A stretch of 64,000 nt of DNA, taken from Dipteronia dyeriana (Eukaryota > Streptophyta > Magnoliopsida > Sapindales > Sapindaceae). Both the position numbers and the translations under genes were made by a program. Positions 54,665-64,000 of this stretch are shown piece after piece; within the stretch, counting starts at the first letter, position 1; each line of letters opens with the position of its first letter. Location: NCBI GenBank assembly GCA_032871835.1, contig CM065299.1, forward strand, positions 47,132,706 through 47,196,705, given 5' to 3'. The notes under the pieces are model-generated. The model searched no databases and was not told where the DNA came from. It was given only the letters and a program-made list of their open reading frames with translations.

Positions 54665-55982
54665 AGTGATCCCCCTATCTAGCATAGTGGAAAGTAAAGA
54701 GATTTATACCCTGGATCGGCAACCATGCTGGATGAACCCGATAGTGGAATACCTAAAAGAAATGAGACTTCCCGGGGAGCCAGACCAAGATCGAAAAATC
54801 AAGAGGCTCTCGGTCCGGTATTACTTGTTGGATGGATACTTATACAAGAGGGGCAGATTCTTTCGTTTGCTCCGATGTTTACACCCCGAAGATGCCAAAT
54901 GGGCATTGAACGAAGTTTACTTAGGTAAATGCGGCAACCATGCTGGCAGGGAAGCTCTAGCATATCAGGTACTCCGCATGGAGTACTACTAGCCAACCAT
55001 CCATCAAGATGCAAAGACCTTGGTACAATCATGCGAAGCTTGCCAGGAGACCACAAACTTGAGTCACCTATCACCAGAGCGATTATCATCCCTTAGCTCA
55101 CCATACCCCTTTGCTATGTGGGGAGTCGAATTGATCGGACCGCTCCTAACTGCTCCTGGTCAAGCCAAGCATGCCATCGTGGCAATCTACTATTTCACAA
55201 GATGGGTTGAAGCTTGACCACTCCCCAGATCTCGAAAGAAAATACAACAAGATTCATCCAAAATAATGTGGTCTGCAGGTTCTGAACCCCTCTTGCCATT
55301 ATAACTGACCTGGACAAGCAGTTTGATAAAGACCGATTCAAAAACTTTTATGAGGGCTTGTGAATCGACCTTAGGTTCGCTTCGGTATCCCACCCCCAGA
55401 CTAATGGGCTGGTAGAATCCGCTAATAAGACTATAAAAAAGTTGTTGAAAAAGATACAACAGAAAAAGGGTAGATGGGATGAAGATCTTCCCGAGGTCCT
55501 CTGGGCTTACCGCACTACAAGGAGAAAAGCTACCTGAGAAACATCCTACTCACGAGCCTTCAGGGTTGAAGCTGTGCTCCCCATTGAGCACAAACTGACC
55601 TCTTTAGAGTCTAACATTTTGGATCGAGGAGCAATGAGGTCAAGCTCCGAGTCAACATGGATCTCTTGGAAGAAAACAAGAACGAGTAGCTAAGAAGGTA
55701 GCTGAGATGGTAGCTGAGAAGGTAGCAGTTTACTAGAGCAGGATTGCTAGGTACTTTAATCGGAAGGTTGAAGCTTGAAACTTTAAAAAGGGGGACCTGA
55801 TTCTCAGGAGAGTGACACTGAATGCCAGAAAAAGATCAGACAGGGTTCTAGGGCCAAACTGGGAAGGGCAATACTTGGTGAAGGTGGTGGCCCATAATAG
55901 GGCATACAAACTCGGAGACATGAATGGTCGACTCATCAATCATACATGGAATGCAAATCATTTGAGAAAGTTATACCCCTGA
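54665..55982 (+). pseudogene. Tat-2g integrase
   Basis: Frame 54666-54992: KEIYTLDRQPCWMNPIVEYL, LLDGYLYKRGRFFRLLRCLH, then the zinc region EVYLGKCGNHAGREALAYQV with the first His replaced by Tyr. Frame 55020-55217: SCEACQETTNLSHLSPERLS and FAMWGVELIGPLLTAPGQAK, the first catalytic Asp now Glu, and YYFTRWVEA. Broken frames continue with a damaged second-Asp segment, NGLVESANKTIKKLLKK (catalytic Glu), WAYRTTRR, RYFNRKVEA, GDLILRRVTLNARKRSDRVL and the end INHTWNANHLRKLYP-stop at 55980-55982. Confidence 0.88.
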
Positions 55983-56194
55983 CAAGGGACTCAGGAGCAG
56001 GCTATATCCACCTAGATCTTAATCTCCAGCAATAATGTACTCTTTTCTTTTTATTAATAAAGTCGGTTTTTTTTCTCCATCTTCAGTTATGTTCTACACT
56101 GATTTGGGTCTCCATAGGAAATTTCGACATTATCATCCCAAGACCAGGGATTAGCCGGGGAAGCTCCATCACAATCCTTGATGCCTCGGCAGGG

Positions 56195-56720
56195 TATTAC
56201 CCCCCGTCAAGAAGGGTCTAAGTATAAGAGCAAAGTTGCCATCCAGATCTCGAAACTAGGAAATAGCTAGATAGCCCTCATGATGCCTTGGTCGGGCTAC
56301 CACCCCCAAGAAGGGTCTGAGTGTAAGAGCATACTTGCCTTCTAGATCTTGAGACCAAGAAATAGCAAGATAGCACTCATGATGCCTCGGCTAGGCACTA
56401 CCCTCTGCCAAGAAGGGTCTGAGTATAAGAGCATAGTTGCCATCCAGATCTCGAGACAAGAAAATAGCTAGATAGCTCTCCTGATGCCTTGGTGGGGCTA
56501 CCACCCCCAATAAGGGTCTGAGTGTAAGAGCATAGTTGCCATCCAGATCTCGAGACCAGGAAATAGTTAGATAGCCCTCCTAATACCTTGGTCGGGCTAC
56601 CACCCCCAAGAAGGGTCTGAGTATAAGAGCATAGTTGCCATCAAGATCTCGATGCCAGGAAACAGTTAGATAGCCCTCATGTTGCCTTGGTCGGGCTTTC
56701 ACCCCAAGGAAGGACTCGAG
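56195..56720. repeat. 99-bp tandem repeat array in Tat-2g, about six units
   Basis: The word aagggtct(g/a)ag recurs at 56212, 56311, 56413, 56512 and 56611 with a diverged sixth at about 56710: steps of 99, 102, 99, 99 and 99. Same unit as at 16905-17405. It starts about 200 bp after the integrase stop. Confidence 0.92.
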
Positions 56721-57311
56721 TTTAAAAGTGGGTGGCCCTCCCTATCCCAAGCCTAATGGAGGGATAGACAGCTCTCTATTTTATACCTCATTTGGGCTAC
56801 CCTTAAAGGGGCTCGAGGATGGAGGGTTATTTTGCTCTAACTCTAATGTCTCAGTTATTACTGGTGTCTAGATTTTCCATGAACATGAGGTTGCTTACTG
56901 TGACAGGTGCGGATTGGTATACGACTAAACAAGGGGACTATTCAGTGAAGTCATTAAGCTACAAGTCTCTATCGAAGTCGAAAAGCTTGACCTAGCTATT
57001 TGCTTTTACATTTAAAGCAGTTTTTCTATCTTGTTACTTTCCAAAAGCTAAATCAGGCTGCTATAGGAGCTGAACCTAGATGGAAATAAAAAATGAAACA
57101 AGTACATGCAAATCAAAATTTGAACCAGACCTAAAATTAAAATTCCGTTAATGAGTTGGGGAGCCTATCCCCCGGTAAGGTTACAACAATTAGATAGGGA
57201 GCCCAACCCTGGTTTCGGGCTACAAAGCACTAAAAAAAAGGAAAAGTGATGATGATGATCAAGCATGATTAAGATAAGGCCCTTTTCCGGGCATTCAGAG
57301 CAAAGGTGTAC
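56721..57311. other. Tat-2g 3' non-coding region before the opposite-strand gene
   Basis: Contains cctcatttgggctaccctta (a diverged repeat-like edge) and words shared with 17406-17985 (ggggagcctatcccc, gagcccaaccctg). No gene on either strand. Confidence 0.65.
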
Positions 57312-58225
57312 TCAAGCTTCTGCATCCTATTGGTCTCCTCCAGTTTCCCCTCTTTCCGGATGAACCTCGCCCCCTGATCCTTTTTTGGGTGGTTACTCAT
57401 CCTGGATAGTCGCCTCTGCCACCTCTTTTTGAAGGTACCTCTCGATTTCTTGGTGCTCAGCAGGATCCTCCTCCACAACCTTGTTGACCACCGTTATGAC
57501 CTTAGGAGGTATGGTCGCATCAAGAAGGTTGGCCATTGACTCTGTCATAATTTCCACTATTGTTGGCTCCTCCCTTGAAGGCACCATAGAGGGACCCTGG
57601 GCTTCTGCAAGATCTTCTTCTGATGCCATGGGTAGAACCCCCCTCTAGGATTCTCCAGGACCTGATGTTGGGAAGACATGAGGATGAGGAGGAAGTTCTG
57701 ACCCAGCTGGTTGCTTCCCGGCTTTGGCAACATTAGAGGAACCCAGGTCATCACCGAAGGGGCTAGACATCTCTACGACCTTGGCAAATATCTCCTCCCT
57801 ATCCCAGTTAGTAATAGTCGACAGGTCAAAGAGGGAGGGAAGAGCCTCACCGACTTGGTAGGAGGCTTAGAAGTTTCCCTCGCTGAATGAGGAATCCACC
57901 TTAGCATAAAGCTTGGCAACTTGGGCTTCAAGAGCATGATTCTCAACATCTAACGCCTTCGCTTCTTCCTTCCAGTCATCTCGCTGGCAGGCTCATTGCT
58001 TAGACCGAAGAGTTTCTTAATCAAATACCGCTTCAGTCTCTCGTGGTCGCACTGAAGCTCAACCAGTTATGTTTCCATTCCCCTCTGGCTGGAACTCATC
58101 TCCTGGACCAAGGATTGAGCTCGCGCCAACAATCCTATGTCCCACTCAGCCTCAGCTTCAGCTTTAGCTGCCCGATCTCGAAGAAAGGATACCTAGTGGC
58201 CCATTGCTAAGTTGAACTTGAAAGC

Positions 58226-58296
58226 CTACAAAGCATGGAACAAAGGTTAGAAAGAAATCAAAGCTCACAATCACAGGAAATAAGGGCGAATACTAC
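58226..58296 (-). other. Intron 2 of the Tat-2g opposite-strand gene
   Basis: 71 bp, GTAGTATTC at the 5' end and a U-rich tract to TTTGTAG at the 3' end; joins GAG to GCTTTCAAGTTC. Confidence 0.72.
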
Positions 58297-58659
58297 CTCG
58301 GCCATGAGGGCAAACCCCTTGGTAACCAGAAAATCCACGGGCATGAAAGCCATCCTAGAGAGCCCTCCACCAAAGCAAGAAGCCACGAACTTCTTGAAAA
58401 CCTCATCTTGGCCATCCGAGCCAGACCAATGGTGGACTTGTTAGTGGCCTGAGAAATGGGCCCTCCTCGATTTAGAGCCTTAGCTGTCTGAGATGAGAGA
58501 ATATCCATTTTAGATCTCATCTGGAAAGACGATGAAACAAGAGCAGGTGAAGCAGCGGCCATAAGGATTGCCCCCTTTTCACCGAGGTAGCCAAGAAGGT
58601 TCCCGGGGATGACTTGGAAGGAGGGGGAGGGGTCCGAGCTTGCCGGGCTTCTCTAAAAG

Positions 58660-58756
58660 CTGCTGCAACAACAAAAACTATTTAAAAAAATGAAATAAGA
58701 TATGTGAGAAGCAATCTAGCTAATAGAACGAAGCATTGTGACTTAGGATTACTTAC
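58660..58756 (-). other. Intron 1 of the Tat-2g opposite-strand gene
   Basis: 97 bp, GTAAGTAATCC at the 5' end and TTTGTTGTTGCAGCAG at the 3' end (two possible AGs; the second aligns with the other copies). Confidence 0.75.
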
Positions 58757-59864
58757 GAAGAGTAGCATCAAAGATCCACAGATACTTATTCACCCTGCGG
58801 GGATCGAAGGGATCAGCAGTTGGAAACCTCAGGTTTAGGTAATTTCTGGTGAGGATAGCCTTCAGCATAACCTTGGATTCGGCAGGTAGGGAATCCCAGT
58901 CCCAAGAGTGTTTGTCGCTGAAGGCGGTGGGAACCGCAAACTTATGTCCGTCGATGAATACAGAGCTTCCCCAATCTCCCTCTGCTAATATCCACTCTTT
59001 TTTCTAAGCGTGGTCTTTTCTCGAAGCACCGAGGATGGTAAAGTTAAGCTTGCTTTTGGCCTTCACATAGAACTGTCCCTGAAACCTTCTGACAAGCTCT
59101 CGATCTGAAAAAGGTAGGCCATGTTTTCTGCCCCAGATTCTCAGGTTACCTTGCTTAGCTTGTATTGCTCCTTCCACAACATGAGGAAGCCAACCAGGTG
59201 CCTCCAGAAGCCGAGTGTGAGTTCCAGGGGAGCCAGCTAAAGGGCATTGAGAGCCCCCGATGGGAGGGATGAAGAGGAAACCTTACCCCTTTCTCGAAGG
59301 CTGTGACATGGATGGGGAGTACACCTTTGGGCAGACGAAAGACATCGTAATTTCTATAGGGTTCTGTGAGAGAGAAGGTGTCAGGGATGCCGTATTTGGT
59401 CCTTAAGTGGCTGATTGACTTTAGGTCAACGACAGAATCTAGAATTACCCTCAAGTCATATTGAGGGCATCTCTCTAGGAAGGACTGACGGCTGTGACCA
59501 GGTCCACTCCAGTGACACCGACCCTATTCTCTTCACCCGAGTCCTCATTGACCAAGTTCAGATGATTGTTCGGTTGGCTAGAAAACCCTGTCCCGATGGC
59601 TACATTCCGGTTTGATCGATAACGTTTCGGGGATGGATGAGAGTCGTCCCAGCCTAGGTCTCATCGAGCCCGTTTCCCATGGTTGAGACTTGAGACCTCT
59701 ATGCCTTCAACAAGGGAGTCAATGGAGTCACGACTGGCATTCGACATGGTAGAACAGGTTTTGGGGATTGAAAAGAAAGGGAAATCGATAGAGGGTAGAA
59801 AGAGAGAAGAAATTTGTAAATTCGAAATTGAGAGAAAGTGTGAAGAAACGGGCAATAAGATTGA

Positions 59865-59874
59865 ATTTAAATAG
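59865..59874 (-). promoter_or_regulatory. TATA-like box of the Tat-2g opposite-strand gene
   Basis: CTATTTAAAT on the minus strand, 118-127 bp upstream of the ATG at 59747 and just inside the 3' LTR. Same word and similar distance at 7330-7339. Confidence 0.55.
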
Positions 59875-60125
59875 AGGTTATGGGTGTAATGACGTTGGCG
59901 ATATCCTTAGGAAGATTACCTTGAGCCACGGAGAGATCTGTAATGCAGGCGGTTTTCCTAGAAGAACACAACAATTCAAGTTCGACACATCATTTGGGCA
60001 ATTACTGCGAAGATGTCATTCAAGATTCTCAGTAATTATCTCATAACGGAAAATTTTCTCAATTAAACAGGGAATCTGACTCCAACCCCAACTCTACCTT
60101 CGGTGTTCAAGTCAGACGGGACTTC

Positions 60126-61050
60126 TGTTATTAGTAAAATTTGGCTAGGGGTCAAAGAGAAATTTTCCACTCTCCCAGCCTAAATCGAAGGCCAAAGTCA
60201 ACGTTCATGAAACCCTGGATGTACCATAAAACTACCCCGCAGAAGCACGGAGGGATCATCGAGCTTGAAAACTATCAGGGAAGAAGTTAGGCACGACAGG
60301 ATCGAGCCCCCACGCGAACACTCGAGTCTGGGCTTCTCAAGGCCACCTACCTGGGAACCTCGGTTCCTGGTATCAGACTCCTCAACCACCCCGTGAAAGC
60401 CAGGATGGGTCGCCAAGCTCAAGAAACATTCAAAAGAAGCCTAACAAGAAAAGCAAGCCCCCTCCGGGTTAAGGCTTTTAGAGGTCATACTTAATTCATG
60501 GCCCGAACAAGAAGTCCACCAACCTCTCTAGGAGCCCGCTGTCCCCTCCACGATACGATAAGGAAGAAGGCCTTTAAATGAATCAGATCCATGTTACCTC
60601 ATAGGAATGACTTCTAGGGTGTCCATTCCAAGCCTCCGAAAAAGGAACCAAAGCATAGATCTACCTCACTCAACAAAAACTACGAATGGCTAACTCAGCA
60701 TCCTCTATAAAGAATCATGTTGTAAGTACGCACAAGCATATATCTACGTAACAACCAGCTTTTACACACAAGTAAAGAGTTTGATTCCAAAAAAGGAAGT
60801 AAACTTATCTTCGTCAACAGTATCATCATTTTCGCTATTTACTTGGAGTCAACGACTTTCAAATAGAGGATCCCGCCTGATAAGGGGGGAATAAGTTCAG
60901 AGAATCAAAGCGGGAGATACACCTATTCAAATTGATTCGGTAGTATGTAAATATACCTAAAAAAGAGAGGAGAAGGAGGTAGGGCCTAAATTCTGTTAAC
61001 AGAGCACGATCACCGTCATATCCACTATTCGACTAGCACGAAGTCACCAG
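60126..61050 (+). repeat. Tat-2g 3' LTR, truncated
   Basis: Starts tgttattagtaaaatttggc and follows the 5' LTR to ctagcacgaagtcacca, about 200 bp short of the end. After it comes the second half of the Copia-B LTR, so the end was lost in a deletion that also removed the target duplication. The minus frame 60198-60422 is non-coding LTR. Confidence 0.9.
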
Positions 61051-61642
61051 ATTAGATTGATTGGTTTTAAATTAAATATTAATTTTTTAATTTAAATAGT
61101 TTAAATTTAAAATAGATGATATCTTTTAATAAAAATAAAATAAATATTTTGTTTTAAATAAAAACATATCAAGATGTTTTCAAAAGAGGAAATATATATA
61201 TGATATATATTATTTGAAAACCGACCAAAACAAGATATCAATTAAAAAGGAAAAATATAAATATTCTTTAAAAGAAAAAGACAAACGTGCAAAACAAGGA
61301 TTTGTATATGATGCAAATTGTATATGAATGAAATATCATAAAAAATGTGTAGATATAATTGCAATAGGAATGACAGTTAAAAAGCAATGTTATGTGATAC
61401 AGGTTTGCACGAAAAGCCAATGATGGAGCGTGATTCAATTTTAAAAAAAATGATGATACAAAAACACATCAACGTATAACAAAAAACATCAGTTCACAAA
61501 TTGGTGCAAGGGTGTGTGTTTGAAAGTGCATATGTACGTGAGAGATATTCAAGTGCAAGTGTTGCACAGTAAACAAAGAAGAAAGAGTTTCTTCTTAGTT
61601 TTTCTCTTGAAAAGAAAGAGTTTCTTCAAGTCTTTTCTCTAC
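61051..61642 (+). repeat. Copia-B LTR, second part (target of Tat-2g)
   Basis: The words aagatatcaattaaaaagg, tttgtatatgatgcaaattg and gaaagagtttcttcaag match 22080-22450 in the solo LTR. It continues the LTR broken at 48942. It is itself cut at 61642 by a Tat-2 LTR start. Confidence 0.82.
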
Positions 61643-61836
61643 TGTTAATAGCCAAATTTGGCTAGGGACCAAAGATAAATTTTCCACTCTCCCAACCCGA
61701 ATACAAGCCATAGATCACCTACCCTGAAACCCCAGGTCCTAGGGTCGAGCTTTGGAACCACCCTGTAAAAGCGGGGAAAGGTCGTCCAGCTTGGGATGCA
61801 TCCGTGGAGGAACCTGACATGATCGGATCAAACTCC
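61643..61836 (+). repeat. Tat-2 LTR fragment (first 194 bp)
   Basis: Starts tgttaatagccaaatttggc and has the aaagataaattttccactct block. It stops at gatcaaactcc, where TGTTAGGTTTTAG of the next repeat begins. Confidence 0.87.
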
Positions 61837-62611
61837 TGTTAGGTTTTAGTATATGTTGGCATTAATTCCATATCAAAATGATGTTTACTTGTAATGATTT
61901 AGTTGTTAAGATTTATGATGATTCAAGCTTGAAGGAAGAAGGAACAACAAGTCAAAGCAAGTTCTAAGTCTTGAAGAGAAAGCATGCAATATGGTTCTAC
62001 AAAGGTATACTAAGACCTTATCTTTCTCTTACAAGGCTTAGGCACACACACACAATTCATACATTTGTGTCCCTGCATAATTGTGCACCATTATAGGCAC
62101 ACACATACAATTCATTCATATGTGTCCCTGCATCCTTGTGCACCATGTATAACACATTCACACACTTAAAGATTAATGCTCATGCATTGGTATGAAAATA
62201 ACTTGTTTTGGAAAATGCATGATTGGAGACTATCTCTATGTAGTTTGCATTCTAGTGTGAATTGTGTTTGTGTGTGTATATGTTTTTTATAACATGGATA
62301 TTGAACTTGGATTTTGTCTTAAATCATTCTTGATTGAGTTCCAGTCATTTCGGTTACTCAAACTATTGATTTCAAGTTCTAAGTCAAAAGATACTACACT
62401 TTCAACTCACGTTGCATACTTTGTCTTCGTATTCGTATATCAAGTCGAATTATTATTTTATGGGTTGATTATCTTATATGTCCATGTCCGTGTGAGAGTT
62501 ACGGTTTGTAATCCACAAAAGGATTCGAATTCTGAGTTCGGAGACCTGAGAAAAGTCAAAGAACGCGAAGGAAGGTCGAAGGAGAAAGAAGTAGGCAATG
62601 TCTTCTTTCCC

Positions 62612-62682
62612 GAGATGGCGCGTGGCCATCTCAGGGCCTAAGGCTTGCTGCCCCGAGATGCCCACATGCCATCTCGGGGAGA
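62612..62682. repeat. Two adjacent GC-rich hairpins
   Basis: cccgagatggc...gccatctcaggg and ccccgagatg...gccatctcgggg each pair with themselves and with one another. Confidence 0.75.
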
Positions 62683-63686
62683 AAGATTTCTTGGCTTCAT
62701 CTTTCCCCTCTTGGTCATTTCACATGTCCAAGTTTCCCACTCTTTTATCAACTCTTTCCCTCTTACATTTTATTCTAAGAAGAAATTCAAACAAGTGTGC
62801 AGAAATTTTTTCTCTAAATTTTCTCATCTTCCAAACACCATAACTTCTTCATTTGAACTCCGATTTCTGTGATTCAAAGTTGAGAGTGTTCATCTATTTA
62901 TCCACCATCTTTTATCTGAAGGTTTAAGTAAGTGTAGCTGCTGTTTTTGGTGTCAAATCATACAAAAACGGGACTGCACCTAAATCAACTAAGGTATTGA
63001 TTTTCTCTCAAAGTTTTCTTTTAAAACTTGGTCAATTACCTTGGGTTTTCTTCTTCTACATATATTTGTATATTGTGAGTGTTTTGATTTGTATTTTGAA
63101 CACTTTCAAAGCTAGATTGAGTTTTGAATTGAAATCATACATGTTGAGTTAGGTTTTGATTTTGCCTATGTTATCACATGCTTGGGATTGTATTGTGCTA
63201 GCTTTGATTCTAGGACTATTTTATGATCTTTGATTGATTGATTTTGAGAAAAATAGTTCCTCACAAGTATTAGGCTCTCCTGGCCGAAATTCTCACATAA
63301 TACATGTGCTTATGTTCTTTTTGAGCTATTCATGTGATTTGTTGAATCTATGATTAGTAATATGCTCTAGAACTTTATCTTAAATCTTATTGACATTGTC
63401 ATGTGATTTTAGCATGTTTTTGGTTTGTGTGATTTAAACTTGATCTTCTGATTTATTGAACATATCTTGTGATTCAAGTTTAGATCTATGCATGTATCTA
63501 GATTTTGATTAATATTGAACATATCTTACGTAATCTAGATTGATTACACATGCATGATAAACTAGACTATATGTGATTTGTGCATTCATGCTCATGTCTA
63601 GTATTTTCCATAGGATGTGTTGATCATAGCATTCTATGTTGCGTGCTTGTTTGCATTTTGCATTCATGATCACCTAGATGCCTTAT

Positions 63687-64000
63687 GAGAAAGAAGTCTT
63701 GACAATAGATGTGAGACCTATGGTGTTGAGCAAGAAGTCTTGGCAAGAGGTGTGAAGCCTTGGATTATCGAGCAAGGAAGTCTTGGCTATGGTCCAAAGG
63801 ATCCGTAAAGTCGAGCAAGAAGTCTTGCCTAGAGTTGGGAGAACTCGGATATGTGAGCAAGGAAGTCTTGACTAGAGTCGTGAGAACTTAGTTGAGCAAG
63901 AAGTCTTGCCCTGGGTCATGAGGATCCGGATAAGGTGAGCAAGAAAGTCTTGACAAGAGGTGTGAAGCCTCGGATTGTTGAGCATAGGGCGGCAACTTCA
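63687..64000. repeat. 42-bp tandem array, seven units and continuing
   Basis: Units start gagcaagaagtcttg at 63687, 63728, 63770, 63813, 63855, 63894, 63937 and 63980 (partial), so steps are 39-43 bp. The first 15 bases are well kept and the rest varies (ggcaagaggtgtgaagcct, agagttgggagaactcgg). It runs to the window end. Confidence 0.9.

Larger units (their letters stand above)
57312..59747 (-). pseudogene. Tat-2g opposite-strand gene (three exons)
   Basis: Start ATG at 59747 (MSNASRDSIDSLVEGIEVSS). Exon 1 (to 58757) continues VAIGTGFSSQPNNHLNLVNE, then the domain part (59155-59454) LRTKYGIPDTFSLTEPYRNY, RLPKGVLPIHVTAFEKGVRF, LHP, later QGQFYVKAKSKLNFTILGAS and SSVFIDGHKFAVPTAFSDKH. This order (KY-IP, P-G, GVRFPLHP) resembles the Pfam 'putative gypsy type transposon' family. 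Intron 1 58756-58660; exon 2 58659-58297 ends MAFMPVDFLVTKGFALMAEV; intron 2 58296-58226; exon 3 has a coiled coil and an acidic tail to a stop at 57312. About 750 codons in intact form, now broken. Function unknown. Confidence 0.78.
48943..61050 (+). mobile_element. Tat-2g: near full-length gypsy Tat element (about 12.1 kb)
   Basis: 5' LTR 48943-50048, primer site 50054, gag, protease, RT, RNase H, second RNase H, integrase to 55982, a 99-bp tandem array, the opposite-strand gene (59747-57312) and 3' LTR from 60126, cut at about 61050. It is inserted in a Copia-B LTR whose second half follows at 61051. The two LTRs are visibly diverged (substitutions and several indels), and every frame is broken, so it is old and dead. 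It is the reference for the Tat-2 family here. Confidence 0.92.
61837..64000 (+). repeat. LTR-E: long unclassified LTR-like repeat, runs off the window
   Basis: It begins tgttaggttttagtatatg, a typical LTR start, directly inside a Tat-2 LTR piece. Part of it recurs at 10925-11046. It contains a 56-bp tandem duplication (62039-62150; cacaattcat, tgtgtccctgca, ttgtgcacca), two adjacent hairpins (62612-62682), AT-rich untranslated-looking sequence and a 42-bp array (63687-64000). The 125-codon frame at 62264-62641 and others here lack any recognisable domain. No end or primer site is visible inside the window, so LTR status is inference. Confidence 0.6.

Noticed and set aside
62264..62641. A 125-codon frame near the right end
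   Set aside because: No recognisable domain, low-complexity hydrophobic start, and the sequence is part of a dispersed LTR-like repeat.
63687..64000. CRISPR array
   Set aside because: Repeats of 15 conserved bases with related, not unique, intervals in a plant retroelement setting; no cas genes.

Overview
This window is plant nuclear DNA made almost entirely of decayed, nested and rearranged LTR retrotransposons. I see no convincing host gene, tRNA, rRNA or CRISPR array. Four things point to a flowering-plant heterochromatic region. Copia elements use an initiator-Met tRNA primer site (TGGTATCAGAGCC). Ty3/gypsy elements carry a second, archaeal-type RNase H after the normal one, the mark of the plant-only Tat lineage. 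A small hAT-like element has an 8-bp target duplication. Nearly every reading frame is broken, often by changes that look like decay of methylated C. The species cannot be named from the sequence. Element names below (Tat-1, Tat-2b and so on) are my own labels.

Layout: 1-1530 is part of a Copia-A LTR (minus). 1531-6832 is Tat-1 (minus), a gypsy element interrupted by a 604-bp hAT-like element (3744-4347). 6833-11046 is a jumble of Tat-2 LTRs and remnants, including two LTR copies facing each other as an inverted repeat (8990-9769 and 9879-10640). 11047-18188 is Tat-2b (plus). 18189-23529 is Tat-2c (minus), holding a Copia-B solo LTR (20739-22811). 23530-32511 is Copia-A (minus), with a complete 3' LTR and a truncated 5' LTR. 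32511-39042 is Tat-2d (minus). 39043-43402 is two Tat-2 3' regions joined head to head (Tat-2e, Tat-2f). 43403-48942 is a Copia-B body (plus), split by a Copia-A solo LTR with a perfect 5-bp duplication (43822-46295). 48943-61050 is Tat-2g (plus), the most complete gypsy element. 61051-61642 is the other half of the Copia-B LTR into which Tat-2g inserted. 61643-61836 is a Tat-2 LTR scrap. From 61837 to the end lies a different long LTR-like repeat (LTR-E) ending in a 42-bp tandem array.

Tat-2 elements read LTR, primer site, gag with a zinc knuckle, protease, reverse transcriptase, RNase H, second RNase H, integrase, a 99-bp tandem repeat block, then a gene on the opposite strand, then the 3' LTR. 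The opposite-strand gene is the most interesting object here. Its remnants occur at five places. Copies share a start codon with a TATA-like box about 120-130 bp upstream, two spliceosomal introns at matching positions, a conserved exon-2 motif (MxxMPxDxLxTKG) and a common C-terminus. This suggests Tat-2 runs a second, separately transcribed and spliced gene against its own genome. Antisense genes of this type are known in related elements (Grande; Pfam 'putative gypsy type transposon' family), so the class is not new, but its function is unknown.
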